This document shows, piece by piece, positions 42,325-52,015 of a stretch of DNA of 64,000 nt. The stretch spans positions 1,364,001-1,428,000 of the forward strand of contig NZ_CP140151.1 in the NCBI RefSeq assembly GCF_034479555.1, in the 5' to 3' direction. The position numbers and the translations under genes were made by a program. This stretch comes from Chromohalobacter canadensis (lineage in GTDB: Bacteria; Pseudomonadota; Gammaproteobacteria; Pseudomonadales; Halomonadaceae). The notes below the pieces were generated by a model. The model was not told the origin of the DNA and did no database searches. It saw only the letters and a program-made list of their open reading frames with translations. Numbering within the stretch: the first letter of the stretch is position 1; every line of letters begins with the position of its first letter.

Positions 42325-43425
42325 ATGGCATCCCCTAAGCTGTTCTCGCCGCTCACACTCGGCGAGCTCAAATTGTCCAATCGCATCGTCATTTCACCGA
42401 TGTGCCAATACTCCGCCGACGAAAACGGCAGCATGACCGACTGGCACAAGATTCATCTGGGGCATCTCGCTCTCTCCGGGGCAGGACTCTTGATCGTCGA
42501 GGCCTCCGCCGTCGCGCCGGAAGGACGCATCACCTCTGGCGACGTGGGGCTCTATTCGGACGACAACGAGCAAGCGATGGCACGTGTACTCCAGTCCGTT
42601 CGTGCCCACTCGCCGATGCCGGTCGGCATCCAGCTGGGCCACGCCGGACGCAAAGCCTCCTGCCAGGCACCTTGGGAAGGCGGTGCCCAGCTAAGCCTGG
42701 AAGAGGGGGGCTGGCAAACCGTGGCGCCTTCCGCCGTACCGTATCAGGACGGGCAGCGTCCGCCACAGGCGATGAGTCTCGATGATATCGAGCAGCTCAA
42801 GGCGAACTTCGTCGCCTCGGCCAAGCGCGCCGAGCGTCTCGGTTTCGAGTTGATCGAACTGCACGCAGCGCATGGCTATCTGCTGCACGAGTTCTTGTCG
42901 CCACTTTCGAACCAGCGCGATGACGAGTACGGCGGCAGTCTGGAAAACCGCATGCGGATCGTGCTGGAGATCTTCGATGCCGTGCGCGCGGTCTTCCCGG
43001 ACGACAAGCCTGTGGGTATCCGTATCTCCGGAAGCGATTGGGTCGAAGGCGGCTGGGATCTGGAGCAAAGCGTCGAGTTGGCGCGAGCACTCGACGCCCG
43101 CGGCTGCAGCTTCATCGACTGCTCCGGTGGTGGCCTGGACCCACGCCAGACCTTGAACGTCGGCCCCAACTATCAGGTACCGTTCGCTCGCCGCATGAAG
43201 CAGGAAGTCGCCATGCCGGTGATTGCTGTCGGCCTGATCACCGAACCGGAACAGGCAGAGGGCATCGTCTTCGGTGGCGAGGCAGACGCCGTCGCGCTGG
43301 CTCGCGGCATGCTCTTTGATCCGCGCTGGCCGTGGCACGCCGCCGCCAAGCTCGGCGCTACCGTACATGCCCCGAAGCAGTATTTGCGCAGCCAGCCGCA
43401 TACGCTCAAGAAGCTATTCGGCTAA
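42325..43425 (+). CDS. NADH:flavin oxidoreductase, old yellow enzyme family (YqjM/NamA type)
   Basis: This 366-residue FMN-dependent TIM barrel has ISPMCQYSA (C27, the thermophilic-like/YqjM-class cysteine), QLGHAGRKAS, the substrate-binding pair in ELHAAHGYLLHEFLSPLSN (His and Tyr) and EYGGSLENRMR. It reduces activated alkenes such as enones or nitro-olefins; the natural substrate is unknown. AGGAA precedes the ATG. The gene is markedly GC-richer than the cat-ben block to its left. A strong hairpin follows it. Confidence 0.92.
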   Translation: MASPKLFSPLTLGELKLSNRIVISPMCQYSADENGSMTDWHKIHLGHLALSGAGLLIVEASAVAPEGRITSGDVGLYSDDNEQAMARVLQSVRAHSPMPVGIQLGHAGRKASCQAPWEGGAQLSLEEGGWQTVAPSAVPYQDGQRPPQAMSLDDIEQLKANFVASAKRAERLGFELIELHAAHGYLLHEFLSPLSNQRDDEYGGSLENRMRIVLEIFDAVRAVFPDDKPVGIRISGSDWVEGGWDLEQSVELARALDARGCSFIDCSGGGLDPRQTLNVGPNYQVPFARRMKQEVAMPVIAVGLITEPEQAEGIVFGGEADAVALARGMLFDPRWPWHAAAKLGATVHAPKQYLRSQPHTLKKLFG

Positions 43426-43444
43426 CGCGATATCCACGCGGCGC

Positions 43445-43493
43445 AGGCGTTTTTCGGGCGGCCCGCATCGTCGACACGATGCGGGCCGCACGC

Positions 43494-43495
<2 letters not shown>
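43445..43495. terminator. Long hairpin between convergent oxidoreductase and pobA genes
   Basis: A perfect 14-bp inner stem (GCGGCCCGCATCGT at 43458-43471 with 43476-43489) has a 4-nt loop. Outer 6-bp arms AGGCGT/ACGCCT extend it. It overlaps the pobA stop region and probably ends transcription from both sides, though no clean U-run is present. Confidence 0.65.
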
Positions 43496-44693
<1,198 letters not shown>

Positions 44694-44848
44694 TTATTCG
44701 GGTCTGGCATCACGGCCAGTCATCGAGTTGCATTTTTCACCGATGAAAACCTGCGAATAAGACAAAATCCCCGCATGAATTTATACTTTCCCAAGATTCG
44801 ACCGTAACTTTGGTCGAAGCATCGACTTTCGTCGCACAGGAGACCGCC

Positions 44849-45736
44849 ATGTCGGCATCGACAAAGCGCGCCATTCCCGTCTTTCAGTTGTATGGCGAAA
44901 CGCACCAATGGCCGACCCCCGACCTGCTGCATTGCGAGTCCATCGCCGAGCGCAGCCGACTGCATGATTGGCACATACGGCCGCACCGTCACGCCGACCT
45001 CGTGCATGTGCTGCATATCGCGCACGGTGAAGTGAACTTGACCTTCGATGACGATGTGCAGCGCGTCCAGGGGCCACTGCTGATCGTCGTCCCCGCGATG
45101 ACGGTGCATGCGTTTCGCTTCTCGCACGATGTCGATGGACACATCATCACTCTGGCGATGCCGCTGGCGACCCATATCGCCGACACACTGCATCCCCAGG
45201 GAAAGATCCTGGCACGCGCAGCGTTTTATCCGCTTGCCGACCAGCCGGAACGCGCGCCCATCGCCACGCTCGTCGCCCAACTCGATGCCGAGTACCGCCA
45301 GCCCGCCGAAGGGCGCGACGCCTTGCTCGAAGCCTTGCTCAACAGCTTGCTGGTGCTCGCCTCACGACGCGCGACCCGACGGCAGGCGCGTTCCGCGTCA
45401 CGCCATCATGAACGCGGCGAAGCGCACCTGGCCCGCTTTCAGCAGCTCATCGAAGCCCACTACCATCAGCAGCCCAGTATGCCCGAGCTCGCCGAACGCC
45501 TGGGTATCAGCAGTGCGCACCTCAGCGCGATCTGCCAACGACTCGCGGGGCGCGGCGCTCAGCAATTGCTGCACGAGCGTGTGCTTCTCGAGGCCAAGCG
45601 CCACCTGACCTATACCAACATGACCATCGGCCAGGTCGCCGAACGGCTGGGCTTCAAGGAGCCGGCCTATTTCACGCGCTTCTTCAAACGCCACGTCGCT
45701 TGCTCGCCCAAGGAGTTTCGCCAGCGTCAGGCATAG
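44849..45736 (+). CDS. pobR: AraC-family regulator of pobA (PobC/PobR type)
   Basis: The 295-residue protein has an N-terminal cupin ligand domain (PHRHADLVHVLHIAHGEVNL) and two C-terminal helix-turn-helices (MPELAERLGISSAHLSAICQ; MTIGQVAERLGFKEPAYFTR then FFKRHVACSPKEFRQ). AGGAG lies 6 nt before the ATG at 44849. AraC regulators divergent from pobA activate it in response to 4-hydroxybenzoate. The 167-bp interval between the two genes contains the promoters. Confidence 0.88.
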   Translation: MSASTKRAIPVFQLYGETHQWPTPDLLHCESIAERSRLHDWHIRPHRHADLVHVLHIAHGEVNLTFDDDVQRVQGPLLIVVPAMTVHAFRFSHDVDGHIITLAMPLATHIADTLHPQGKILARAAFYPLADQPERAPIATLVAQLDAEYRQPAEGRDALLEALLNSLLVLASRRATRRQARSASRHHERGEAHLARFQQLIEAHYHQQPSMPELAERLGISSAHLSAICQRLAGRGAQQLLHERVLLEAKRHLTYTNMTIGQVAERLGFKEPAYFTRFFKRHVACSPKEFRQRQA

Positions 45737-45971
45737 GCTTGTCCGCGCGCATTGGATCCAAAAACGCTATGTCGCGTCTGACGCATGCCCCACTTCCCCC
45801 AGTCCGAAGAGCATGCCGTAGCGCAATCCGCCAGTAGACGCCCGACGCGCCTAGACAATGACCATCTCAGAGGCATCCTTGCCCTTGAGGGGCCAACCGC
45901 GCCTAGAATGAATGCATGCATCTCGCCTGTTGCCAGGCTGGGTAGTATTCATCGCGTACAGGAGGTCCCCA

Positions 45972-46520
45972 ATGTCATTGACACCTTCCACCATGATCGA
46001 GCTGGGCTCGCCACTGCCGACGTTTCGGCTTCCCGATGCCGACGGCAAGGAAGTCGACAGCGCCGATTTCGCCGGGCGGCCGGTCCTGGTCGCGTTCATT
46101 TGCAACCACTGCCCGTTCGTCAAGCACATCGCGGATGCTTTCGCCGACTTTACTCGCGAGTACCAGGCCAAGGGCCTGGCAGTGATCGCCATCAACAGCA
46201 ACGACTTCCACGCCCATCCGGATGACAGCCCCGAGCGCATGCGTGAGGAAATCAACGCGCGCGGCTATACCTTTCACTACCTGGTGGATGAAAGCCAGGA
46301 TGTGGCGCGCGCCTTCGAGGCGGCTTGCACCCCGGACTTCTTCCTCTTCGACCACGAGCACCGGCTGGCCTACCGAGGACAATTCGATGCCAGCCGGCCC
46401 AGCAAGGAGACGCCGGTCACCGGAGAGGACCTGCGCGCCGCCGCCGATGCGGTGCTCGCCGACCGTGCGCCGGCGGCCCAGCAAATACCCTCCATGGGCT
46501 GCAACATCAAATGGAAGTAA
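45972..46520 (+). CDS. Thioredoxin-like redoxin (AhpC/TSA superfamily)
   Basis: This 182-residue cytoplasmic protein has a thioredoxin fold. FICNHCPFVKH carries a CxxC pair (C-N-H-C), followed by VIAINSNDFHAHPDD and ACTPDFFLFD with the cis-proline region. Such proteins are annotated as thioredoxin-family or peroxiredoxin-like; the substrate is unknown. GGAGG lies 6 nt before the ATG. The stop overlaps the next gene by 10 nt. The 235 bp upstream hold no other gene. Confidence 0.85.
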   Translation: MSLTPSTMIELGSPLPTFRLPDADGKEVDSADFAGRPVLVAFICNHCPFVKHIADAFADFTREYQAKGLAVIAINSNDFHAHPDDSPERMREEINARGYTFHYLVDESQDVARAFEAACTPDFFLFDHEHRLAYRGQFDASRPSKETPVTGEDLRAAADAVLADRAPAAQQIPSMGCNIKWK

Positions 46521-47455
46521 GAGATCTCCAACGCGCGCGGGAGCGGATCGCCGAGGCCCTCGCGCCGACACCGCTGTTGCTCGACCAGACGCTGTCCGAG
46601 CGTCTGGAACGGCGCGTGTGGCTCAAGGCCGAGTCATTTCAGCACACCGGCTCCTTCAAGACACGCGGTGCGCTGAACTGGCTGCGCACGGCGAGTGACG
46701 AGGAACTCGCCGGCGGACTGGGGGCCGTATCCGCCGGCAATCACGCCTTGGGGCTAGCCTGGGCGGCACGTCAGATGGGCATATCCGTGACCATCGTGAT
46801 GCCCGAGAATGCGAGCTCTTTCAAGGTGGAGGGCAGCCGCGCGCTGGGTGCGGAGGTCATCCTGCACGGCGATATCAACGCGGCCTGGACATTGATGCAT
46901 GAACTGGTCGAGAAGCGCGGGCTGACGCTGGTGCATCCCTATGACGACGAGCGCATCATCGCCGGCCAGGGCACGCTGGGCCTCGAGGTGCTCGAGCAGG
47001 CACCGGACGCCCAGGCGATCCTGTGCCCGGTCGGTGGCGGCGGCCTGATCGGGGGCATCGGCGTGGCGACGTCGACGCGGCGGCCTAAGCTCTCGCTGAT
47101 CGGCGTGGAACCCCGCGGAGCGGCGAGCATGGCGCATGCCTGGGCCCAGGGCGGCCCCGCCAGGCTCAGTGAGGTGCAAAGCTGCGCCAAAAGTCTCGCC
47201 GCCGCCATCGTCGGCGAGCACACCTATCCGCTGAGTCGCCGGCACGTCACCGAGCTCGTCGCGGTGGACGAGGACGCCATCCACCGCGCCATGCGCCACT
47301 TGATCTACCAGACCAAGCTAGTCGCGGAGCCCGGCGCTGCCGTGGGCGTGGCCGCCCTGTTGGAAAACGCCGCCACGCTACCGCCGCAAGGCGATATCGT
47401 GGTCATCGTCACCGGCGCCAACCTGGGGCGCGATGAGCTGGCCGGCTTTTTGTGA
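46511..47455 (+). CDS. PLP-dependent threonine/serine dehydratase-like enzyme
   Basis: This 314-residue fold-type II enzyme has the PLP lysine in SFQHTGSFKTRGALN, SAGNHALGLAWAA, and the phosphate-binding loop PVGGGGLIGGI. It lacks the C-terminal ACT domains of biosynthetic IlvA, so it resembles catabolic TdcB, serine racemase or threo-3-hydroxyaspartate ammonia-lyase. It begins 10 nt inside the redoxin gene, which implies coupled translation. Its relation to the aromatic genes around it is not evident. Confidence 0.85.
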   Translation: MEVRDLQRARERIAEALAPTPLLLDQTLSERLERRVWLKAESFQHTGSFKTRGALNWLRTASDEELAGGLGAVSAGNHALGLAWAARQMGISVTIVMPENASSFKVEGSRALGAEVILHGDINAAWTLMHELVEKRGLTLVHPYDDERIIAGQGTLGLEVLEQAPDAQAILCPVGGGGLIGGIGVATSTRRPKLSLIGVEPRGAASMAHAWAQGGPARLSEVQSCAKSLAAAIVGEHTYPLSRRHVTELVAVDEDAIHRAMRHLIYQTKLVAEPGAAVGVAALLENAATLPPQGDIVVIVTGANLGRDELAGFL

Positions 47456-47503
47456 GCGACGTCTTTGACGTACGTGCTGGAGCGACGTGCTCGGGTCACG
47501 TGC

Positions 47504-48136
47504 CTAGAAGTCGAAGAACACCGTCTCGCCCTCGCCCTGAAGGCGAATGTCGAAGCGATAGCGGGGCTTGCCCTCACCCTCTTCACGCGTAGCGATCAAG
47601 GTCTGGCGGCGCGTGGGAGATTCCACCGCATTAAGCACCGGGCAAGCCGCGTTGGCCTCGGCCTCATCCTCGAAGTACAACCGCGTATGCAGCTGAATAT
47701 TGATGCCGCGGGCGAACACGGCGAGCGTGACGTGCGGTGCCATCAGGCGGCCATCGCGGCGCGCGACCTGGCCCGGTTTGATGGTGTGAAAGCACCACTC
47801 GCCGTCGTTTTCCACCGTGGTCGCGGTGCGTCCGAAGCTGTTGAACGGCGCTTGCAGATCGAACTCGCACTGGTAGTTGCCATGAGCATCGGCCTGCCAG
47901 GCTTCCAGCAAGGCATCGCGCACCAGGTCGCCGTTGCCGTCGATGACGCGGCCCACGAGTTCGATGGCCTCGCCGTCGGCCTCCGGCGAAGCGAGCCGAT
48001 TCCAGATTTCTTCCTCGCGCGGCGGCAAGCCGGCGATATCCAGGGCCAGGCCAATGTGCACGTAGGGGCCGGCCGTCTGCGACGCAGTTTCACGCAGCAT
48101 GGTTGCAGCGCAGGGCTGTGAGTTCGGTTGTTGCAT
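47504..48136 (-). CDS. pcaG: Protocatechuate 3,4-dioxygenase alpha subunit
   Basis: The 210-residue intradiol-dioxygenase fold is seen in TASQTAGPYVHIGLALD, LVRDALLEAWQADAHGNYQC and HTIKPGQVARRDGRLMAPHV. As in other alpha subunits it lacks the full iron-ligand set, which is supplied by the beta subunit. It follows pcaH by 3 bp. Together the two cleave protocatechuate to 3-carboxy-cis,cis-muconate, the substrate of pcaB. Confidence 0.95.
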   Translation of the reverse strand: MQQPNSQPCAATMLRETASQTAGPYVHIGLALDIAGLPPREEEIWNRLASPEADGEAIELVGRVIDGNGDLVRDALLEAWQADAHGNYQCEFDLQAPFNSFGRTATTVENDGEWCFHTIKPGQVARRDGRLMAPHVTLAVFARGINIQLHTRLYFEDEAEANAACPVLNAVESPTRRQTLIATREEGEGKPRYRFDIRLQGEGETVFFDF

Positions 48137-48139
48137 GGT

Positions 48140-48880
48140 TTACCCCTGATTCTCGAAATAGGTTTGCACTTCACCGCGGATCACCAGATCGAAGCGGTAG
48201 GCCAGGCAATCCATCGAGCGACTGCGTGCCATGTCGAGACGCCCGGTCATGGTTTCCACCGCTTCGGGGTCACGCAAGGTGTGTACGATGGGACACAGCG
48301 GAATCAGCGGGTCGCCCTCGAAATACATCTGCGTGATCAAGCGCGTGGAGATCGACGGCCCCATCACCGAGACGTGGATGTGCGCCGGGCGCCAGCTATT
48401 GATGTCGTTGGGCCAGGGATACGGGCCAGGCTTGATGGTGCGGAAACGGTACCAGCCCTCGTCGTCGCTCAGGCAGCGCCCCACACCGCCGAAATTGGGG
48501 TCGAGCGGCGCCAGGTAACCGTCTTTCTTGTGGCGATAACGCCCGCCGGCGTTGGCCTGCCACATTTCCACCAGGGTGTTGGGCACCGGCTTGCCGAACT
48601 GATCGACGACACGGCCGAACACGATGACCCGCTCGCCGATGGGCAATCCAGCCTGGGCCTCGTTGTCGGCACGGAAGTTGAGCAGCAGGTCGTTATCGTG
48701 AGGCCCCATGCGCAGGCGCGTAAAATCCGGGCCGCCGAGCTCCGAGACGCTGGGCGCCTGCATGCTGACATAGGCTTGACTGGGAGAGCGCGCCACCGTC
48801 GTCTTGTAGCCCGGCGCGTAGGCCGGGGGATGCCAGTTACGGTCGCGCTCGACGAAGCGTTTATTATCGTTGCGAGGCAT
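48140..48880 (-). CDS. pcaH: Protocatechuate 3,4-dioxygenase beta subunit (iron-binding)
   Basis: This 246-residue protein carries the non-haem Fe(III) site: tyrosines in [11 protein letters not shown] and the [20 protein letters not shown] segment with its two histidines. The N-terminal [16 protein letters not shown] is a PcaH hallmark. The start at 48880 has CAGGAG 6 nt upstream; a longer frame to 48913 is unsupported. The LysR gene pcaQ lies upstream on the same strand, 155 bp away. Confidence 0.95.
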   Translation of the reverse strand: MPRNDNKRFVERDRNWHPPAYAPGYKTTVARSPSQAYVSMQAPSVSELGGPDFTRLRMGPHDNDLLLNFRADNEAQAGLPIGERVIVFGRVVDQFGKPVPNTLVEMWQANAGGRYRHKKDGYLAPLDPNFGGVGRCLSDDEGWYRFRTIKPGPYPWPNDINSWRPAHIHVSVMGPSISTRLITQMYFEGDPLIPLCPIVHTLRDPEAVETMTGRLDMARSRSMDCLAYRFDLVIRGEVQTYFENQG

Positions 48881-48986
48881 GCGAATCTCCTGATCGAAAG
48901 GACCGCGGCGCAAGCGAACGCCACGATGTCATGCCTCATTGTCCGCGCTGGGCTCCGGCTGCCAATTGAAATGGCCGCCCACCCCC

Positions 48987-49002
48987 ATAACTGATTGGAT
49001 AT
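48987..49002. promoter_or_regulatory. Candidate PcaQ-binding dyad upstream of pcaHG
   Basis: ATAACT-GATT-GGATAT resembles the PcaQ box ATAACC-N4-GGTTAA described in Sinorhizobium (from memory). GACC-AAA-GGTC (49006-49014 area) lies just beside it. The spot is between pcaQ and pcaH, where the pcaHG promoter must be. Confidence 0.4.
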
Positions 49003-49035
49003 ATCGACCAAAGGTCTATTCGACCAAGGAATGAG

Positions 49036-49962
49036 TCATGTCGAGGGCGAGGCCATCTCGGCGACGATATCGCGCAGACAGGCGCTCAAGGCGTCGACGC
49101 CGGGATTGCGCGGCAGGGCGATATTGGTGCACACCCCCACGGAGCCGCCCCGCGATTCCAGACGCACGGGCAAGCGTGCCAGGCGGCCATCGCGGAGATC
49201 CTCGCGTACCGCATCGAGAGGCGCGACCCACAAGGCGTCGCTGGCCAGGGCGTACCGCCGGCTCAACGAGAGCGACAGGGTTTCCAGTGCGATACGCGGC
49301 GGCGCGGCTCCCTGCTCGACCCAGAAACGCTCGACCTGATCGCGCAGGGTGGTGGACGTCGGTGGGACGATCCACGCATTGGCGATCAACGCTTCAGCAT
49401 CCAGTACATCCTGCCCCAACAGCGGATGCCCGGCGCGAGCCACCAGCACCAGCGGCTCGTAATACAGGTGCTCGAACTGCAGGCCGCGGATTTCGCGTGC
49501 CTCGCTCATGCGTCCGGCCACCGCGTCCAGCTCTCCCATCCGCAAGCGGGAGAGCAGATACGCACTGGGCCCCGTCACTACCTGCACGCGCCATTGCGGA
49601 GCCTGGGCATGCAGACGATGCAGCGCCCGAGGGAGCAGGCCCTCTTCGACGGTCGACAGCGCGCCCAGACGCACCACCGCTTCCTGTTGGGCGGCGTCCT
49701 GCACCGCCTGGAAGCCCTCGCCCAGACTGCGCAGCGCGGGGCCGGCGTGGCGCAGCAGGGTCAAGCCGGCGGTAGTCAAAGTAGCGCCTTGCGGGCTGCG
49801 CTCGAAAAGCGTCGTCTCGAGGATCTCTTCCAGCTCGCGAATCGTCTTGGACATCGCCGGCTGGGTAATGGAAAGCGCCTGCGCGGCCTTGGCCAGGCTC
49901 TGCAATCGCGCGACTTCCTGAAACGCCATGAGATGGCGTAGCTTGACGCGAGCGCTCAGCAT
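49036..49962 (-). CDS. pcaQ: LysR-family regulator, PcaQ type
   Basis: The 308-residue protein starts MLSARVKLRHLMAFQEVARL. Its helix-turn-helix has LAKAAQALSITQPAMSKTIR. The effector domain contains VRLGALSTVEEGLLPRALHR and RMGELDAVAGRM, a GstR/PcaQ-like pattern. PcaQ activates pcaHG in response to 3-carboxymuconate-type intermediates. GAGGA lies 7 nt before ATG 49962. It is oriented in the same direction as pcaHG, not divergent as in rhizobia, so pcaHG could be reached by read-through. Confidence 0.85.
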   Translation of the reverse strand: MLSARVKLRHLMAFQEVARLQSLAKAAQALSITQPAMSKTIRELEEILETTLFERSPQGATLTTAGLTLLRHAGPALRSLGEGFQAVQDAAQQEAVVRLGALSTVEEGLLPRALHRLHAQAPQWRVQVVTGPSAYLLSRLRMGELDAVAGRMSEAREIRGLQFEHLYYEPLVLVARAGHPLLGQDVLDAEALIANAWIVPPTSTTLRDQVERFWVEQGAAPPRIALETLSLSLSRRYALASDALWVAPLDAVREDLRDGRLARLPVRLESRGGSVGVCTNIALPRNPGVDALSACLRDIVAEMASPST

Positions 49963-50040
49963 CGCGGTTTCCTCACGAATCACGGGCAGGGGCGCGACAC
50001 CTGTACGAGCCACGATCACTCGCCCTCGCCAAGGTCGACA

Positions 50041-50109
50041 TCAGTGAGAGGAGGATACCAGCAGGCGCTTGGTAACGGCCATGGCGATGAGATTGAGGAT
50101 CAGTGTCAG
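50041..50109 (-). pseudogene. Possible C-terminal fragment of an ABC permease gene
   Basis: The minus-strand frame ends LTLILNLIAMAVTKRLLVSS and then SH-stop, a final membrane helix plus basic tail like that of phosphate-type ABC permeases. No upstream homology continues beyond about 50109. The remaining 50020-50193 interval has no gene. It may be the scar left by an insertion or deletion beside the TRAP operon. Confidence 0.3.
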
Positions 50110-50193
50110 TCCCTGAACTCAATCACTAAGTGCCGTTATTTAATCAACGGGATTGCCAACCACCGAGGCAGCTAGCGTTTTCCACTCCTGAGA

Positions 50194-51480
50194 TCAAATG
50201 AGAAATAGACTGAGAACAGGGAATGCGATCAATAGTGCCAAGCGCACGAAATCAGCGGCGATGAAAGGCGCCACGCCCTTGAAGATTTCGCCCAACCCCA
50301 CGTGGGGTGCCATGGCTTTGATAACGAAGACGTTCATCCCCACCGGGGGCGTTATCAACCCTAACTCGACGGTCAGCACGGTCACGATGCCGAACCATAC
50401 CGGATCGATGCCCACAGTCTGAATGATCGGGAATACTACCGGCACGGTGATCACAAGCATGGCGATCGAGTCCATGAACATCCCGAGGATGAAATACAGC
50501 AACAAGATGCATAGCAGCACGACAAGCGGCGTAAGATCCATGCTTAACAGGAACTCACTGATGGTAAAGGAAATACGCGAGACCGAAATGAAATAGCCCA
50601 GCGTCTCGGCGCCTACCAGCATGAAAAACACCACCGAGGAAAGTGCCAAGGTTTCCTGCACGGCCTGCCACAACCCCCTGGCTCGCATACCTTTGGCCAA
50701 GGCGTAAAGCAATGTCGCGAATGCCCCCACACTTGCGCCTTCTGTGGGCGTGAAAGCACCAAAATAAATGCCCAATATGAGCAGTAGAAAGACACCAAAG
50801 AAAGGTGACAATCCCGCCAGGGATTTAACCTTATCGCTCCAGGAAGTGGACTCTCCCGCGACGGCAAGCGAAGGCTTGAGTCGCATCACGATGGTGATGG
50901 CTAGCGAATAGAACAGAAGCCCCATCAAACCGGGTATGAGACCCGCCATGAACATATCGCCTACCGACTGCTCGGTAAGAATGGCGTAGATCAACAAAGC
51001 GATGCTCGGCGGAATCATGATCCCCAGCGTTCCGCCCGCGGCCAGCGCACCGGTGGCCAAGCCCCGGTTGTAACCGTAGCGCTCCATTTCGGGCAGCGCG
51101 ACGCGGGTCATGGTGCTCGCCGTGGCCAATGACGACCCGGAAATCGCCGAGAAAATACCGCAGGAGCCAATCGCCGAGATCGCCAGGCCCCCTTTCCAGC
51201 CACCGCAGATCACACGGGTGGAATTGAACAACTTACCCGCCATGCCTGAGTGCGCCGCCAATACCCCCATGAAAATAAACATGGGAACCGCGCTGAAGCT
51301 GTAGTTAGACAGCACTTCCACTGGCACGGATTTAACCATCGACAAGGCGGCCCCCATGTTGATGATCTGCGAGAACCCCACGACACCAACGATCAACATC
51401 GACAGCGCCACCGGCACACGCAGCATCATCAACACCAGCAATGACGCCAGACCTAGGCCACCGATCATTTCACTACCCAT
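50194..51480 (-). CDS. TRAP transporter large permease, DctM family
   Basis: This 428-residue protein has about 12 membrane segments. MLRVPVALSMLIVG, GSSLATASTMTRVALPEM, AAGGTLGIMIPPSIALLIYA and LTVELGLITPPVGMNVFV are DctM signatures. Its start overlaps the DctQ gene by 8 nt. It is the third gene of a TRAP operon placed after pcaL, so uptake of protocatechuate, 4-hydroxybenzoate or a related acid is likely (inference). Confidence 0.93.
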   Translation of the reverse strand: MGSEMIGGLGLASLLVLMMLRVPVALSMLIVGVVGFSQIINMGAALSMVKSVPVEVLSNYSFSAVPMFIFMGVLAAHSGMAGKLFNSTRVICGGWKGGLAISAIGSCGIFSAISGSSLATASTMTRVALPEMERYGYNRGLATGALAAGGTLGIMIPPSIALLIYAILTEQSVGDMFMAGLIPGLMGLLFYSLAITIVMRLKPSLAVAGESTSWSDKVKSLAGLSPFFGVFLLLILGIYFGAFTPTEGASVGAFATLLYALAKGMRARGLWQAVQETLALSSVVFFMLVGAETLGYFISVSRISFTISEFLLSMDLTPLVVLLCILLLYFILGMFMDSIAMLVITVPVVFPIIQTVGIDPVWFGIVTVLTVELGLITPPVGMNVFVIKAMAPHVGLGEIFKGVAPFIAADFVRLALLIAFPVLSLFLI

Positions 51481-51997
51481 TGGCGCTTTCCTCCTGTTGG
51501 CCGAAGACGCCGCTCAGCAAGACATGCATCAAGCTGCGCAGGCTGAGTAGTGCACTCAGAAAGGCGGCAAAAAAATAAATGGGCCCCATGGAAATTCTCA
51601 AGTCTTGCGTGACTTCACCATGCGATATCGCACCGAGCGCCGAATTGATCAGCCCCACGCACAAGATAATCCCAAGCACCATGAAGCCCAGTAGGTAGAA
51701 ACCGTGCAGACGCGCCTTGAGGGCATCGTTCATACGGTGCGTCAGCGCCTCGACGACCACCTGGCTTTTCTCGACGCTCGCGGCCATGGCCGCGAGCAGG
51801 GAGAACAGCAACAGATAGCTGACCAGTTCCACGCTGCCGGAGACGCTCAGCGAGACCGCGCCCCCGGTCAGCCGGCCCAGATAGCGCAGTCCCACGTCGA
51901 GGATGGTGACCGACAACAATGCCAGCAGCGCCACGCCGGCAATGAGCCTGCACAGGTAACCCAGCCAGTGGCTGAGCCGAGTGAGCCCTTGCTGCAT
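51473..51997 (-). CDS. TRAP transporter small permease, DctQ family
   Basis: The 174-residue protein has four hydrophobic segments. LGYLCRLIAGVALLALLSVT, VELVSYLLLFSLLAAMAASV and MGPIYFFAAFLSALLSLRSL fit DctQ. AGGAG precedes the ATG by about 8 nt. It is coupled to the large permease by an 8-nt overlap and follows the binding-protein gene by 18 bp. Confidence 0.9.
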   Translation of the reverse strand: MQQGLTRLSHWLGYLCRLIAGVALLALLSVTILDVGLRYLGRLTGGAVSLSVSGSVELVSYLLLFSLLAAMAASVEKSQVVVEALTHRMNDALKARLHGFYLLGFMVLGIILCVGLINSALGAISHGEVTQDLRISMGPIYFFAAFLSALLSLRSLMHVLLSGVFGQQEESANG

Positions 51998-52015
51998 ACC
52001 GTTCTCTCCTAGGCC

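Noticed and set aside
47456..47503. Repeated GACGTGC/GTACGTGC motifs between the dehydratase gene and pcaG
   Set aside because: The repeats are short, irregular and lie between convergent genes; no clean dyad or array forms.
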